A stretch of DNA of 64,000 nt from Macrobrachium rosenbergii (Eukaryota; Arthropoda; Malacostraca; Decapoda; Palaemonidae): contig NC_089784.1 of assembly GCF_040412425.1 (NCBI RefSeq), forward strand, positions 36,747,570 to 36,811,569, written 5' to 3'. Below are positions 11,460-23,402 of the stretch, piece after piece. The position numbers and the translations under genes are program-made. Every line of letters begins with the position of its first letter. Position 1 is the first letter of the stretch. The notes beneath the pieces were generated by a model, which searched no databases, had not been told where the DNA came from, and saw only the letters and a list, made by a program, of their open reading frames with translations.

Positions 11460-12600
11460 GACCAATTCAAGAAGAGGAGAAGGAAGTCATCATTGTTGTC
11501 TTTGTTTTTTCGTCTTCGTTGTCGAGTGCTGTTGCCTCCTTCCCTTTTCTTCTTTCAAGTTCAAGCTGGCAAGCAGAAGAGGAGGAAGGTTGCCATGTGC
11601 TTCCATTGCCCTGCGCACAGGACAACTGCTACAGGGGTTCTCCGGAACCCTGGAACCCCTGTACAGGGTATACTGGTACCGACCCCGGTAGCTCACCTAC
11701 CCAGACCACCGGTCTACCGGTACCAGGCCTAGTCTCTTGCTAGCAGTACCATGGTACCTTTGCTCCCATTGCCAAGCGTGTAGGTGCAGTTGCTACCCGG
11801 GATTCTTTGGACCCCCGTTGTAGCGGCTCTGACCCTGGTAGGCTTCCTAGCCGGGCCTTCAGTACTGCTGCTCCCGTTGCCGAGTGCACAGGTGCAATCA
11901 TTACCTGGGGTTGTTCAGACCCCTTGGTACCGGCCCTGGTAGGCTTCCTACCCGGGCCTTCAATACTGTATTGATACTCCCGTTGCCGAGAGCATTGGTT
12001 GCAGCCGCTACCCGGGGGTCTTTGGGCCTCTGTGGTACTGACACCAACCTCAGTAGGCTTCCTACCCGGGCCTTTAGTACTGCTGCTCCTATTGCCAAGC
12101 GCATGGCTGCAGCCACTACCCAGGGTTCTTCGGACCCCTGTGGTACCAGTACCGACCCCGGTACGCTTCCTATCCGGGCCCTCAGTACTGCTGCTCCTGT
12201 TGCTGAGCACAATTAGTGCAATTTCTACTTTGGGTTCTTTGGACCTCTGGTGTACTGGCACTGGCCCCAGCCCCGATAGGCATCCTACCCAGGCCTTCAG
12301 TACTGCTGCTCCTATCGCTGAGCGCTGGGTTGCAACCGCTACCTGAGGTTCTTTGGACCCCCAGTGTACTGGTACCAGCCCAGGTACGCCCCCTTCCCAA
12401 GCTTTTGGTACTATCCATGGTTTCTTGCTAGCAGTATTGTGGTACTGCTGCTCCAATTGCTGACCACACAGGTGCAACTGCTACCAGGGGTTCTTTGGCC
12501 CCCTGGTGTACTGGGGCATGCCTACCTGGGCTGCTGGTTCTGGACCCAAGCTGGTGCCAGCCCTGCTCTGATGCAGACATTGTGTCGGTACCGGCCCCGT
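11460..12600 (+). repeat. About 110-bp minisatellite inside the gag region of element H
   Basis: The phrase TTCAGTACTGCTGCTCC and relatives recur at 11,858, 11,959, 12,072, 12,181 and 12,296 (spacing 101-115 bp), with looser copies on both sides (about 11,640 and 12,440). Each unit also carries CTACCCGGG and GGTACCGACCCC-type blocks. The upstream region at 11,470-11,600 resembles the Lys/Arg and Ser-rich gag segment at 17,370-17,480 of element I. Unit lengths are not multiples of three, so no single frame runs through, which explains several unrelated open frames on both strands. Confidence 0.88.
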
Positions 12601-13099
12601 TAGCCCATCTACTGGGGTCAGCAAGGGTCCTTGCTCTATGGACCTGTTCCCAGCTGCCAGCGCATGCCAGTAAGGAAGGTGAGCAGAGAGCATGCAGGTG
12701 CTCCCCCCCCACAATCTTCCAGAGAATGGCCCAGGGGTCCTGGGACGGTGACCCAGCGATCACTTTAGTCGCTTGGGCAAGGCAAGAGGGCCCCCTTGCT
12801 CAGTCGTATTCCTTTGTAGAAACCTTGGCTTCTAAGTACCTGTAGAATGAAACATCCACAGGACAGCCCCTGCTCGTGTTCGCATGAGTGGGACCACATT
12901 CCCTGACCCAGGCGGATATTGTCATCACAGGTAGATGACTGCCCACAGCCTCGCTTACCTGCCGGGACTTATGTCTTTGGCAGGCGGGGTGAGGGTTCTT
13001 GTGATCTCTCACTTGTTTCCTCCTCTTCAGAATTTTATTCTGGGAGACAGAAGGCAGACAGGTTCGGGGCTTGGGACTGGAAACATTCTCGTTCCCATT

Positions 13100-13510
13100 C
13101 CAGCCCATGACATGGAGGCTTACATTCCTGTTCGGTTCCGTAGACTGGACAGGACGTATGCCAAATGGTTAAGAGATTGCCAGGGGCTCTGGTGAGTGTT
13201 TATCTCTGACGGAGTTAGAGAGACATTTTGTGGAGATCACTAGAATGATATGTCTTTTTAATGATTCTGAGGAAGAGAACCTTACCCTGTGGGAAGTGGG
13301 GAAGGTGCTGTGAGAGTCTTCTGCCCCTCTTCTCACTGAACTGGTTCATTCACCAGAACTGGCCCTAGATGGAACAGTCCGTTCTGTTGTCGATTTCATC
13401 AGAAGGGCGACTTCTTGCTGTTCGGGGATTGGAGGGATGCATATGCTCAGTACCTACTCATTGGTCCTCCCGCAGTGCAAAAGTTCCTGTTTCTGCAGCA
13501 ACAACCTGCT
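13100..13510 (+). pseudogene. RT palm remnant of element H
   Basis: The block read as DWRDAYAQY...KFLFLQQQ (about 13,423-13,502) matches the motif-A region of the intact DIRS copies (DMEDAYLHIP...RKFLRFMF). A second weak block near 13,105-13,165 (HDMEAYIPVRF) has the same pattern. No uninterrupted frame survives. Confidence 0.55.
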
Positions 13511-13859
13511 CAGTAGTAACATGTTGCTCTGGTTCACCTGTCACCATTGTAGATTCAGTCCCTCAGGGACAGCTTCACCTCACGCCCTTTTGCGGAGGAT
13601 GAAAATGGATGGGTCTCAGGCGAGAGACCCACCTTTCTCTCATCTTCCTCTGTCAGAGGAAGTGAGGAGAGAGCTAGCTTGGTAGGTAGATGACAGGAAT
13701 CACTCTTTAGGAGTGCCATTGGACACCCCCTCCCGAGGTGCTCGTCTTTTAGATGCATCTGCTAGGGATAGAACGCACACCTGAAACAATGCTCGTACAG
13801 GGGTGCAGGACCAGAATGACAGACACTTCCTCATCAGTGGCCCGAAACTCAAGGTGGCT

Positions 13860-13960
13860 TTTTCAGCCCAGCGGGAGTTTCGGGCCCGATAGTGAGACAC
13901 TGTGGTGTTGACGAGCGACGACACTACAGTAATAGCATACGTCAACAAGCAGGGATGACT
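13860..13960 (+). pseudogene. RNase H remnant of element H
   Basis: The block SDDTTVIAYVNKQGG corresponds to SDNTTALSYIRKQGG of element C, the third catalytic region of the DIRS RNase H. It is followed by immediate frame disruption. Confidence 0.75.
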
Positions 13961-14879
13961 GATGTCCTTCCAGCCACAAGGCTGACAGTGCAGGTACACG
14001 AGTGGGCAGTAGCACACTTGATGGAGCTGTCAGCCAGGTACCTTCCTGGGTCTTGGTTGGGGGTGGCAGACAAGCTCAGTTGCCAGAGTCTGCTAATAGG
14101 GATGGAGTCTCTACACCAAGACATTGTGGAGACTCTTCTAATTATAGGGAGTCCCAGCCATGAGCTCTCTGTAACCAGTGCGACAGGAGTTACTGGAGTA
14201 CAGTTCATTTGTGCTGGACTGTGGGTTGCGATGGAGGACGTTTCTCCAGCACCCAGGGGGCATTTTAGAGGCTGATGCCTTCCCCTCTGTTTTTGTCTGA
14301 TTCAGTAGCCGATCAACAGGCTTTGATCACTCTGAATTTCAGTTTGACTCAGGTGGCACCCAGTGGCCATACACTGAATGGGTCCCGGTCCTGCTGGCTC
14401 TGTTTTACTAGAAGATTCCCCCATGGCGCAGCCTTCTGTACCAGCTGCATGTGAGAAGCATTACCAGGGAGGTGAAGGCACTTCACGCTGGAGACTTCCG
14501 ACATCTGTGAATGAGAGGGTTTTTTCTCAGCGCATAACAAGGAGATGCCTGGATACTTGCGCAATATTCAGCAGCTTTGTACCAGGGGAAATGAACTGCC
14601 CTCTGCAGTTTGTGTAGTCGATGGGGTATCTCTCCAATCAGAGCTTATATGCAGCAGATAGCAGACTTTCTCGCCCTTCTCTGCCATGAGAAGCTTCTCG
14701 TTGTCTTGGCCATTAAGGGCATTAGAGCTGCCCTTGGCCAAGTCCTTTGGTTGAAGGAAATAGATCTCTCACCCTTGGGAGGGATCTATACTTTTGAGAA
14801 GTTTTGAACAGTCTTGCCCACCCGGGGAACACAGACCCCCAAGTGGGTTGCAAATCTCATCTTCAGGAGCCTAGCTCAT

Positions 14880-15500
14880 ATGCCATACGAGCTGTTGAGT
14901 GGGTTGTCAGACAGGGCTCTGACTCTAAGACTGTTTTTGTTTTCTTTGCTCTTCCTAGCTTTGGCAAAGAGAGTAGGCGAGCTTCCTGGCATTCGATGCT
15001 AGCACTTAGGAAGGGGATCTGAGACTCAGAATCCGTAGGTCCCTGACGCTGGATTCGAGTCTGTTTCAGTCCCCTCCAAAAGGACTTTGTGGATATAATC
15101 GGAACAAGATGCTACTTTGTCCAAGTAGAGGGGTGCAGTACGACCTTCAGATAATTCAGCATCTCAGGCCTGAGTGTCAACGCCTCCTTTTTAGTAACAG
15201 CTTGGCCATGGAAGAGGTGTCCAAGGGCACATCCTCCTTCGAGCTTCATGAGACAGCAGCGGGCTTGCTCTTCGTTTGATTAGTTAAATTGGAGTTCAGT
15301 CTGGGCAAGAGATCACGAAGTCAGGGCCATATCCCTGTCCCTCGCATTCCGGAAGAACCTGTCGGTTCACAAGATAATACAGCAAGGTATGTGGTTGCAG
15401 CAGACCACATTTATCTTGTATTATCTTCAGGCCTTGCTCATAAGTCTTGTATTATCTTCAGGGCTTGCTCATAAATCTTTGAAAATGCTTTTCCTTGGAC
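14880..15500 (+). pseudogene. Tyrosine recombinase remnant of element H
   Basis: At about 14,890-14,985 the block FLALAKRVGEL matches the YR box I (catalytic Arg) of the DIRS recombinases (ALASAKRVSEL). At 15,313-15,324 HEVR (His and second Arg) is followed by SLAFRKNLSV and then YYLQ with the nucleophile-type Tyr. Order and spacing fit, but the intervening frame is broken. A 31-bp tandem duplication (15,415-15,445 and 15,446-15,476) lies immediately after the Tyr region. Confidence 0.8.
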
Positions 15501-15816
15501 TTTGTGTGTTGGCTGCCCAACAAATTGTGTGGTTCATCCAGCTCCCTTAGAGGACGTGCATCTCGTCTAAGGTGTTCTATAAGCGAGTGACCTGTATCCT
15601 CCCTTCTCACGTTTACCTTTCTCTCTTTAGACAAAGAGGCAGGTAGAGAGCCATCGCTTGCTGGACAGATGAGTATACGGGTAACCACATGACGAGGGCA
15701 TCCTGTCCATCAGATGGTTTGGATGCATGTCCTCCCTTTCTCTAGGCAAGGGAAGAGAGGGATAAACAATAAAACAAACCTGAGGGCAGCTTCATTTCTC
15801 AAAAATGGAGACTTTA

Positions 15817-16248
15817 CTACACCCACAAGTGTTGCATCATTGGAATACTGAACAGTCTTGTTTTCCAGTCAACAACCATGTCACTTGGATACACTAACAG
15901 TGGATCAGGAACACTGCCCTGTGGAACTCCAGACACAATAGGTCTTAGTTCACTAAAGATCCCATCCACAGCAACTCCCTGCTGCTTACCCATAAGGAAA
16001 TCTTGAAGTAATCCTAACACCAAATCCACCCACTCCAAGATTCTGAAGTATAAATATGTAAGTGCCTTGTGATTTACTAAATCAAAAGCAGCACTAAAAT
16101 CTATGTGAATTACTCTGCACTCAAAACCCTTATCAAGGTTCCCTTGCAAATGGCATGTTAAGTCTAAAAGAGCATCACAGGTACCTAGCTGCTTCCCATA
16201 TGCATATTTACTATCAGCTAACAATCTTTTTGGTTCAACATACTGCAC
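15817..16248 (-). pseudogene. Non-LTR (LINE) reverse transcriptase fragment
   Basis: A 143-codon open piece has the LINE RT motifs IDFSAAFDLVNH (motif A) and VSGVPQGSV (motif B). Upstream TCDALLDLTCHL is typical of Jockey/CR1-like elements. The YxDD box is missing: the frame ends just after motif B with diverged residues where PLLF is expected. It is a truncated copy with no endonuclease domain, in the opposite orientation to the DIRS elements around it. Confidence 0.85.
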
Positions 16249-16593
16249 TTACATAGTGGCTTAAAAATAAGTTTGTTCCTATACAATATACAAACCCATG
16301 GTCTTTACATAGGAATTACCTTCAACACAACTGGAACCGGCCATTAAACTTTTAACAAGGTGGTATGGTAGTTAACTACCGAACAGCCGGGTGGTGGTCC
16401 CACCCGCCCAGTCGGTAGAGTGTCACTTTACCTTTGGCCGTGCTGTGGTGAGGTTGTGCTGCTCCATTATCCTCTGCCCTGCTGCCGTTGTTTTTGCTGT
16501 GTTTACTACTGTGAACATCGCTTCCTTTCCCGGTGGGATTGTGCCTTTTTGTGTTTTTCTTTGTGCCTATGTGTTTGTGTGTTTGCTTATCCA

Positions 16594-19354
16594 TATGTCA
16601 TCTGAGCTGTCTGAGTGGAAGGTGGTGCCAATGAGAAAATACCCTGGTACCGCTGATAAGGCTTGCAGCCAGTACTGCTCGGCCCTTGATGTTGACCCTC
16701 ATACTCTTTGCACATCGTGCAGGGGGTATGAATGCAATCCTGATTCTGTGTGTGAGGAGCACCATGCTTGGATTTCAGAGCAATGGACAAAGTATTCGTT
16801 GGGGAGGAAGTATCAGAAGAGTCCCCCAAGTCGTCATCTGAGGGTAACACTCCCCTGATGACTCCCTTGGTGGCTAACCCTGCAGATACTTTCCTCCTGC
16901 CAGGAACACTTCCATGCTTTGCTACTTCTCTTTCAGGAGAAGTTTCCCCTTCGTTGCCTTTGCTCACTTTGTCGGACAGTGATCATCGTTGGGGGACTGG
17001 AAGCCATGATGACCCCCCTTTGGTGGCCTCCATTCGTTCGGGGGGGAGGAATCCCCCTCACTGAGAATGGAGACTACCCCCTGACCCAGCTTTTTTGCAG
17101 GTGTTGAGGAGGAGGAACTCTAGGAGACCTGGCAGTCCCTTGGCATTCAAGGAGTTCCAGTGACTCATTCTGCCACAACAGTCACCACTTCGACTGTCAC
17201 TATGACCTCTAATTATCTGATGCCCCTAAGCATATCTACGCACCCAACTATAACGACTCCAGCAGGGTTGCTAAAGTCTCACACCTCAGCTGCATCCACC
17301 ATGGTGCCCGTCCCTGCTTCCTGGGAATCTGTGCCAGAGTCATCCTCCAGTCTCGGTGAGCAGATCCTCCATACCCTTTTGAAGAAGGCAAAGAAGAATA
17401 AGTCAAAGTCCAAGAAGAGGTCCAGGAAGGTTTTGTTGTCTTCGTCTGTTGCTGCCTCCTCCCCTCCCTTTTCCAAAGCCCACAAGCGGAGGGAGGTCGC
17501 TTCTCCCACCCGGAAGAAGGCCTGCACTGGGTATTCTGAAGGGGCGTCTCTCTCCCCGAAAGAGACAGGGATCTCTCGCTGGCTTTTCCCTGTCTTCGGA
17601 CTCGGGGGGGCTGTGTTGCGAGTCTCTGAGACCTGTCGACTTGGGAGCTGAGGGTGTGCTGTCCTCCAAGGAGGTCCAAGCACCCAGCACTTTTGCTCGG
17701 AGCCCTGTCTCCAAGCAGAGTGCTGTGCCTGCATCTACTCGAGTCTCTTCGGACACTTGAGCGGAGGGGTCTTCTGTGGAACCCTCACATACCATGTAAG
17801 CTTTGAGTATGCGGACCTCCAAGGAGGTGAGTGTATCTCTAGGTACTCGGGTTTCCATGAAACCTCAAGTTACCTCAACCAACAACATGGAGTCAGCTCC
17901 ATGGTGTGGTTCAGGCACACGAGAGTGGACGGGGGCCAAGCAGGCAGGTGCTTCCCATCCCCCTGCTGCTACTTGCCTGAGTACGTGGGTAGGGTCCTGT
18001 GAAGGTGTGGCTGACTCAAGGGTCCGCTCACTGGGAGTGGTGTCGAGGAGGTCCCCCCTAACAGTCGTCTCCCCGCCAGCAGGCTTCATCCTCGGAGATG
18101 ATTGGAAAGGTAAGATTACTTGCTCCCTCTCTCCTGCCCCCTCGACTTCCTGGGGGTATACCGGAAACCATGAGGTGGACAGGAGGGCCAGTGACTGGGA
18201 CCATATCCTGTCACAGCCCTACTGTGAGGACTTATGAGGCAGGCAAGGTTCTCAGACCTACCTTGTATGCCCAATTGGTTGAGCTGGGAGTCGGGAGCTC
18301 TGGTGAGGTTCTCCCACCTGCAGGGAGAGTGTTTAGAGAGGACTGTGGCTTGGAAGGACTTGAGGATCCTCTGCCCCAGGATGCAGATTCTCTTGAGATA
18401 CAGAGGACTTTTTCGGAGTGCGTCATGTTGATTCATCGACACAACGATATCAGCGAAGGGACCTTGGCTACATCCGTCGACTTCCCTTCCGGCCTCAAAG
18501 GTTACTGGGGTCCTAAGAAGGAACCCAGGGCCTCTCTAGGCTTGCCTTGGTCCTCACTTGCTAAGGGTGTGCTGGATCAGGTTAATGCTTTTGTCTCTGG
18601 GAAGGAGAGTTCCCTCTGATCCAATTTCTTGGCCAAAATACTTCCTCCCCCCTGCCTCACTAGAAGAAATATTACACGCCCTCGACAGAGCCTCTGCCAA
18701 CAAACAGGTTGACCAGGACTTGGTTCTCCTAGCTCCGGGTCTCTCGCTGCAGTATCTTGGGGCAAAAGATGTAGTCTTCACGCAACAAAAAGCAGCAAGC
18801 CTGGAAGCCACTGCCTTGGCAGCCTTCTAGGCAGTCTCCTGACTGAACATGTGGTCCCAGTGTCCAAGGTGGAGGGCTCAACCTTCGGGAGGCTGTGCCA
18901 ATTTGGCGGTAGGGCTATTACCTACCTGGCCCACCAGATGGCAAACCTGTGGGCCAACTTAGTTCTTAAGAGGAGGGATGGTGTCCTAACTCGAATCACC
19001 AAGCACATCAGCCCGGACTCGGCTTTGGCTCTGCGGAATGGACCGGTGCTAGGTTCTGCCTCCCTCTTCTCTCAGGAAGAGGTAGACGCTGTGGTGGACA
19101 AGTGTTGTATTGAGGATAACGACTGACTTGTCTACCAGCTAGTGATGAAGTGTGTCACTATGGCCCAACCTTTGGGTCTGGCTGGCATTTCCTCAGGCCC
19201 TGAGAAGTCTCAGGCTTCAAAGGGCATTCGAGGAACCACCCAGCCTTCTTCTGCCCCTGCCAAGAAAGGTGTGCAGTCCTGCCCCTTTCCTCTCCCTTTC
19301 CAGCCCAGTAAAGGGAGGGGAGGCAAGAGAAAGAAGAAGGGAGGAAAACACTAG
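16594..19354 (+). pseudogene. Gag of element I, broken into several frames
   Basis: The start is about 16,597 (MSSELSEWK). It carries the Cys/His block DPHTLCTSCRGYEC shared by all DIRS Gags here. There follows a Ser/Thr/Lys-rich middle and the block GLPWSSLAKGVLDQVN (about 18,537-18,590), which is found again in L (48,240-48,290). Then come QMANLWANLVL (about 18,935) and a C-terminal basic tail (KGRGGKRKKKGGK) ending at 19,354. At least four frame changes or stops break it. Gag presumably packages element RNA; no function is left here. Confidence 0.8.
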
Positions 19355-19369
19355 GGTTGGTGTTCCCCT

Positions 19370-19710
19370 CCACAAGCTGCCTTTGGTGGGGGATGGTGCC
19401 TGTCAAGCCATTGAGCAACATGGCAGCGATATGGAGCCAAGACCTGGGCAGTAGATGCCCTTTGGGAGGGTTATCTGCCTTCCTTCGAGTCTTGTCCACC
19501 CCTCACTGACTCTCCGATCTGTGTCCATTCCTACGTACTCAGCTCGCCGAAGGTTCTCGATCGCCGGAAGGAGATTGCAGCAATGCTGAGCAAACACGCT
19601 GTAGAAGTCATGAAAGATTGGTCCCTCAGTGCTCACTTCCATCAGGGAGAGCAACTTCATGCTTATGGTAGACTTGAAGAATCCATATTTCCAAATAAAG
19701 TGCTCCCCCA
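19370..19710 (+). pseudogene. N-terminal RT region of element I
   Basis: The reading WAVDALWEGYLPSF and, further on, a helix ending near KHAVEVMKD line up with the region of element C before its RT palm (WVITVLREGYVIPF...KKATEIVED). It is truncated before the catalytic motifs. Confidence 0.6.
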
Positions 19711-19715
19711 CTTTT

Positions 19716-20149
19716 TCGCAGGGATGGATTCCAGAACCCACTGCAGAAATGCAAAACCCCCTCTTAAAACACTTATAACTGCCAAATACCCTATACCCCT
19801 TAAACTGAAATGCTTATAACTGTCTGTTTTAAAAGTTCACTGCCTAATTTAGTAGTTCAAACAAAAATATACTTTGAATTAAATTAAAACAATGTAATAT
19901 CAATTCAAACAAAAATACACCCCAAACCATCATCCCAAAACACCCTAAGTCATCTTAGATTAGTACCCTTTTACAACTGTTACTCTTATGTATATACACC
20001 CCCTGAAATGCCTATAACAATGATTTACTCATTTTAAAATATTAATATTAATGGAAACACAGTAAAATATCTAAAAAATATTTAATACAAATTAAATAAA
20101 TCTTTAATACAAATTAAATAAATCCTGTTTGCTGTCTTTTTTCCAATTT
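19716..20149. other. AT-rich non-coding segment
   Basis: No coding motif. It contains a short 22-bp tandem duplication near 20,080-20,125 (TTTAATACAAATTAAATAAATC). It may itself be a small insertion between element I and element A, but I see no clear termini. Confidence 0.45.
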
Positions 20150-21401
20150 TTGGTTTACCAGAGCAAAGTCCTCTAGCTGTTCCCTGGGTAGGTCTAGACT
20201 GTAATGCTTTCTTACTCTTGCTAGGTTTCAGGAAGTCATCAAGTGTTTTAGGCTGGGTTTCCAGTTTCTTTCAGTGGTGGATGCAAGCAACCGAGAGATG
20301 AAAGTTTGCATCACATCCCACAAGCTACAGGTGACTGCCTGGTATGGTCCTTGGTTCTGGTGAACTCAAGGCAAGATCTCGCAGTAATGCCGTTATCAGT
20401 GCTGGGAGAGAATCAACTAATCAATTCTTCCAACACCAGTGGTCGGGGTGTAAGGCATGGTCCCACGTTAAGGGGTTGTTTCCAGCACCGATACCTCTAT
20501 AAACAACATGGTAAGGTTGATGTTTCTCAAACATGAAGAAACTTCTCGGTAGCTTTTAAGGCTAAAGGGCCAAGTTGGCTTTGTCTATAGGCTTGTCTTA
20601 GGACAAAGAATCTAGATGTTTTTCAAGGTCTACTGCCTTTTAAACCTGGTTGTGGTTTTTGGAAAGCTTTGAGGTGCTCTGTCTTGAGTATTAGAAATAT
20701 ATCTTTTTTGTACATACGTACTTGTTAGTTATCCATCATTGGCGCTGTAGGGTTTTGGCACAGTAGCCCTCAGTTATCTTCATGATGAGGATCTTGTACC
20801 TGAGTGACAATCCTCCTAAGGCGACATTAATAGCCTGTGGATTGAATTCACTGGGTAAAACAAACACTTTTATACAAATATTTCGTTACTAAGTAGCCTT
20901 TAAGGGTTTACTGATTTTCACTGTGCCCACCTCCAGTTTCAAATGTGAGAATCAGCTACATAATGGAGAGGTAAGGTTCATTTAAAAAATATAAATACTT
21001 AGGATTTATTTCTTAAATACTTACCTCTCCATTATATAAATTGCCCTCCCTACCTCCCCACATTCAAATTGGACAGAAGTAGACTGAAGGCTACAGGTGT
21101 TTGTACCAATTAGTCCCCTAGTGGGAGGTGGGGAAGTAGATGGATAGAAGAAAGATATACAAACTGTCGGTCCTTTACATTAGGAATTACTTACGGTGAA
21201 GCTGGACAGAGCCATTAAACTTTTGAACAAGGTGGTTAGGCAGTAACTACACCAGGTAGGCGGGAATACCCGCCTGCCTGGATGTAAACGTTCCAGTTTG
21301 TTTTCGGCTGTCATGCATTGCAGACGTGTTTTTGGAGCTCTTTGCCTGACTGTCGTTAAGCTCTATGTTATCCTGGATCTTCCTGTATTTTTGTGTATAT
21401 A

Positions 21402-21753
21402 CAGTAAAGCCCCGTATTGGTGTTCTCATGATTCGCGGACTCACGCATTTGCATGTTTCTCTGTGGAACATGTAGCCACTATTTGTGGAAAATTCGCCCA
21501 TTTACGGTATTTTTCACTGAGAAATATTCACTAATTACTCTATTTTCATATAATTTTCATGAATAAATGCACTTTTTTGTGATAAAACTATTAAAATCCT
21601 CAGGTATAAGCAATTTTACCGGGTTTTTCTTGTGTTTAAACTATCAAAATGGGCAGTTCTAAGTGTTTTTAGAGGGGTTTTAAGTATTTGCAGATTTTAG
21701 CTATTCGTGGGGGATTGTGGTACGCATCCCCCGCGAGTACGGGGGCCTCACTG
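21402..21753. mobile_element. TA-flanked MITE (CAGTAAACCCC family), copy 1
   Basis: A 352-bp element with inverted ends (CAGTAAAGCCCCGTATT and its complement), preceded by TA. It belongs to a family also seen at 58,050, 59,221, 60,742 and 61,209. The TA target and termini fit a Tc1/mariner-pogo-type non-autonomous element. There is no coding content. It lies inside element B. Confidence 0.8.
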
Positions 21754-22424
21754 TGTTGTGTGTGTTTGATATTTTGTTAATAAAAACCCACGATTTGTGA
21801 TAGCCTTGCATACTGTAAGTCGTCGTTCCCCTGCGTCTGTGTCTCGGGTTTGACAGCCAAGGGCATATTTAGAGGGGTGTAACCGAGTGGCAATGCTTCT
21901 CTTCCAGGAGCCCTTTATTTAGATACTGAAGGGGTTCCCCTGTGCATTCGGAGATATTAGATTGGGATGTAATATCTTCGCTCCCCTACATTGATTGGGA
22001 CGTAAGAGTTCGCTTCCCTTCTTGGGCTCCCGCCCTCTGTGTGCAAGTGCATGACTACTTCCTTCTTGTGCTGAGTGTTGTTTTCGCCGCCTGCGCAATA
22101 GAGAGTTGCGGGGAGGAGGTAGCGGGCCTCGTCGGTAAGTTCTGCTTCCACAGCGCCCTTGGTTGCCTCCCCTCCTTCCTTCTCTCTCCCTATGGGTTCT
22201 TCCTTATCTCTCCTTTGGTAAAGATCTCTCTCCATTGCCCTCTTTGCTCACTCGTCGGGCGAAGACTGCAAGGGGGTGGTGGCGAGGGTGGTTGGGCAAC
22301 CTCTTCTAAGGAGCTTCCTCTCACTGCGTAGGGCAGTTTCCCTTGTAGTGAGAGGAGTCTCCCTCTACTAATCATCTTTGCTTTGTCTTTCATGTTGACA
22401 GTGAGCATCGCAGGCACAGCAGTA

Positions 22425-22653
22425 CAGGCAGTCCCCCGGTTATCGGTGGGGGTTCCATTCTAAGGGTATGATGATAACCGAAAATTGGCGATTTTCGTTT
22501 GTCAGCACCTCTGTTATCGCCCCAATTATCGGCAACGATAAGCGGAAATCGGGGATTTTCGGCTCCAAAAATTGCTGATTTTCATCGCTAGACAAGCCCT
22601 GTAAAACCGGATTGCACTGTAAAACCGGATTGCCATTAACTGGGGATTGCCTG
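22425..22653. mobile_element. TA-flanked MITE (CAGGCAGTCCCC family)
   Basis: A 229-bp element flanked by TA on both sides, with inverted ends CAGGCAGTCCCCCGGTTAT and the complement of ACTGGGGATTGCCTG. A short internal duplication (CTGTAAAACCGGATTGC twice) lies near the right end. The termini suggest a pogo/Tigger-like non-autonomous element, inside the gag region of element B. Confidence 0.8.
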
Positions 22654-22982
22654 TAGTTGGCTGGATATCTCAGGGGATATATTGCATGAAGGAGTCCCGA
22701 CGTTCATTCAATGTTGCTTCGGGATCGACCACAGTACCTGGTTGGAATGGCATAGTTCCACGTTGGGATCGTTCCAACTCTGTTCCCGCCGATGTGGATC
22801 AATCACTGTCATTGCTGGCCTTCATGTATGCTGTGGCACTGCCTCTGGCGTATCTGTGGCCCATCTGCTCCTGCTGTTTCCTGTGTTATGCTCCTGTTAA
22901 CTCGACGACAGTCTCTGGGCGGCCCTTCCCTCCTACCGCAGCCATCCTGATAATTCCTGTCGCTGCTGGTAACTTTCATGTA

Positions 22983-23402
22983 ACGTTCCTGGCCGTTTCT
23001 TAAGCTCCTGCCTTCCGAACCACTTCCGTAGCTCCTGCATCGGCTGTCCTGATCATGCCTGCTGCTTCTCCTGGTGGTCATGTCCTAGTCCGCTTCCGTT
23101 GTGTTCCTGCCTAGCCGCATTGGAGGTTACGATGTCTGCCATCCTGAAGAAGACCTCGGAGTGAAGGTGAAGGAAATCGCCTTGTGGAAGTGACGTTCCT
23201 GGTCGTTGCGGTAGCTCCTGCCTTCCGAACCTCATCCATAGCTCTTGCATCGGCTGTCCTGATCATGCCTACTGCTTCTCTTGGTGGTGTGTCCTGGGCT
23301 GCTTTCGTTGTGTTCTTGCCTAGCTGCTCTGGAGGTTATGGTGTTTCATGTCCACCATCCTGTAGAAGATCTTGGAGTGAAGGTGAAGGAAGTCACCCTG
23401 TG
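22983..23402 (+). repeat. 210-bp tandem duplication in gag region of element B
   Basis: Two copies start at 22,983 and 23,193 (ACGTTCCTGG...). The period is exactly 210 bp, so it adds 70 codons without shifting frame. Both copies read APAFRT...ASAVLIMP in the same frame, with stops only in the first copy. Confidence 0.88.

Larger units (their letters stand above)
10708..15780 (+). mobile_element. Degenerate DIRS-like element H (about 5 kb)
   Basis: The left end (TTTGTTCCTATACAAATAC) matches the left end of the 16,271 element. The order of relics is as expected for DIRS: gag-like basic region with a minisatellite (11,460-12,600), RT palm remnant (13,100-13,510), RNase H remnant (13,860-13,960), then YR remnants (14,880-15,500). 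The translation is broken by many stops and shifts. The right end is not clearly defined; the element is abutted by the minus-strand LINE fragment near 15,800. Confidence 0.75.
16271..19715 (+). mobile_element. Degenerate DIRS-like element I (terminus, gag, start of RT)
   Basis: The left end (GTTTGTTCCTATACAATATAC) is followed by a terminal segment shared with elements B and L (CCATTAAACTTTTAACAAGGTGGT). Gag relics extend to 19,354, then the N-terminal RT region (about 19,370-19,700). The RT palm is not present next to it; sequence from 19,716 is different. Close relative of element L (46.35-49.5 kb). Confidence 0.78.

Noticed and set aside
11740..12477. 245-codon open frame on the minus strand across the minisatellite
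   Set aside because: Open only because the repeat lacks stops in that frame; several frames on both strands behave the same.
11640..12600. Possible CRISPR-like or structured array
   Set aside because: Repeat unit is the whole 110-bp period with no constant-repeat/variable-spacer pattern, and the context is a eukaryotic retrotransposon gag.
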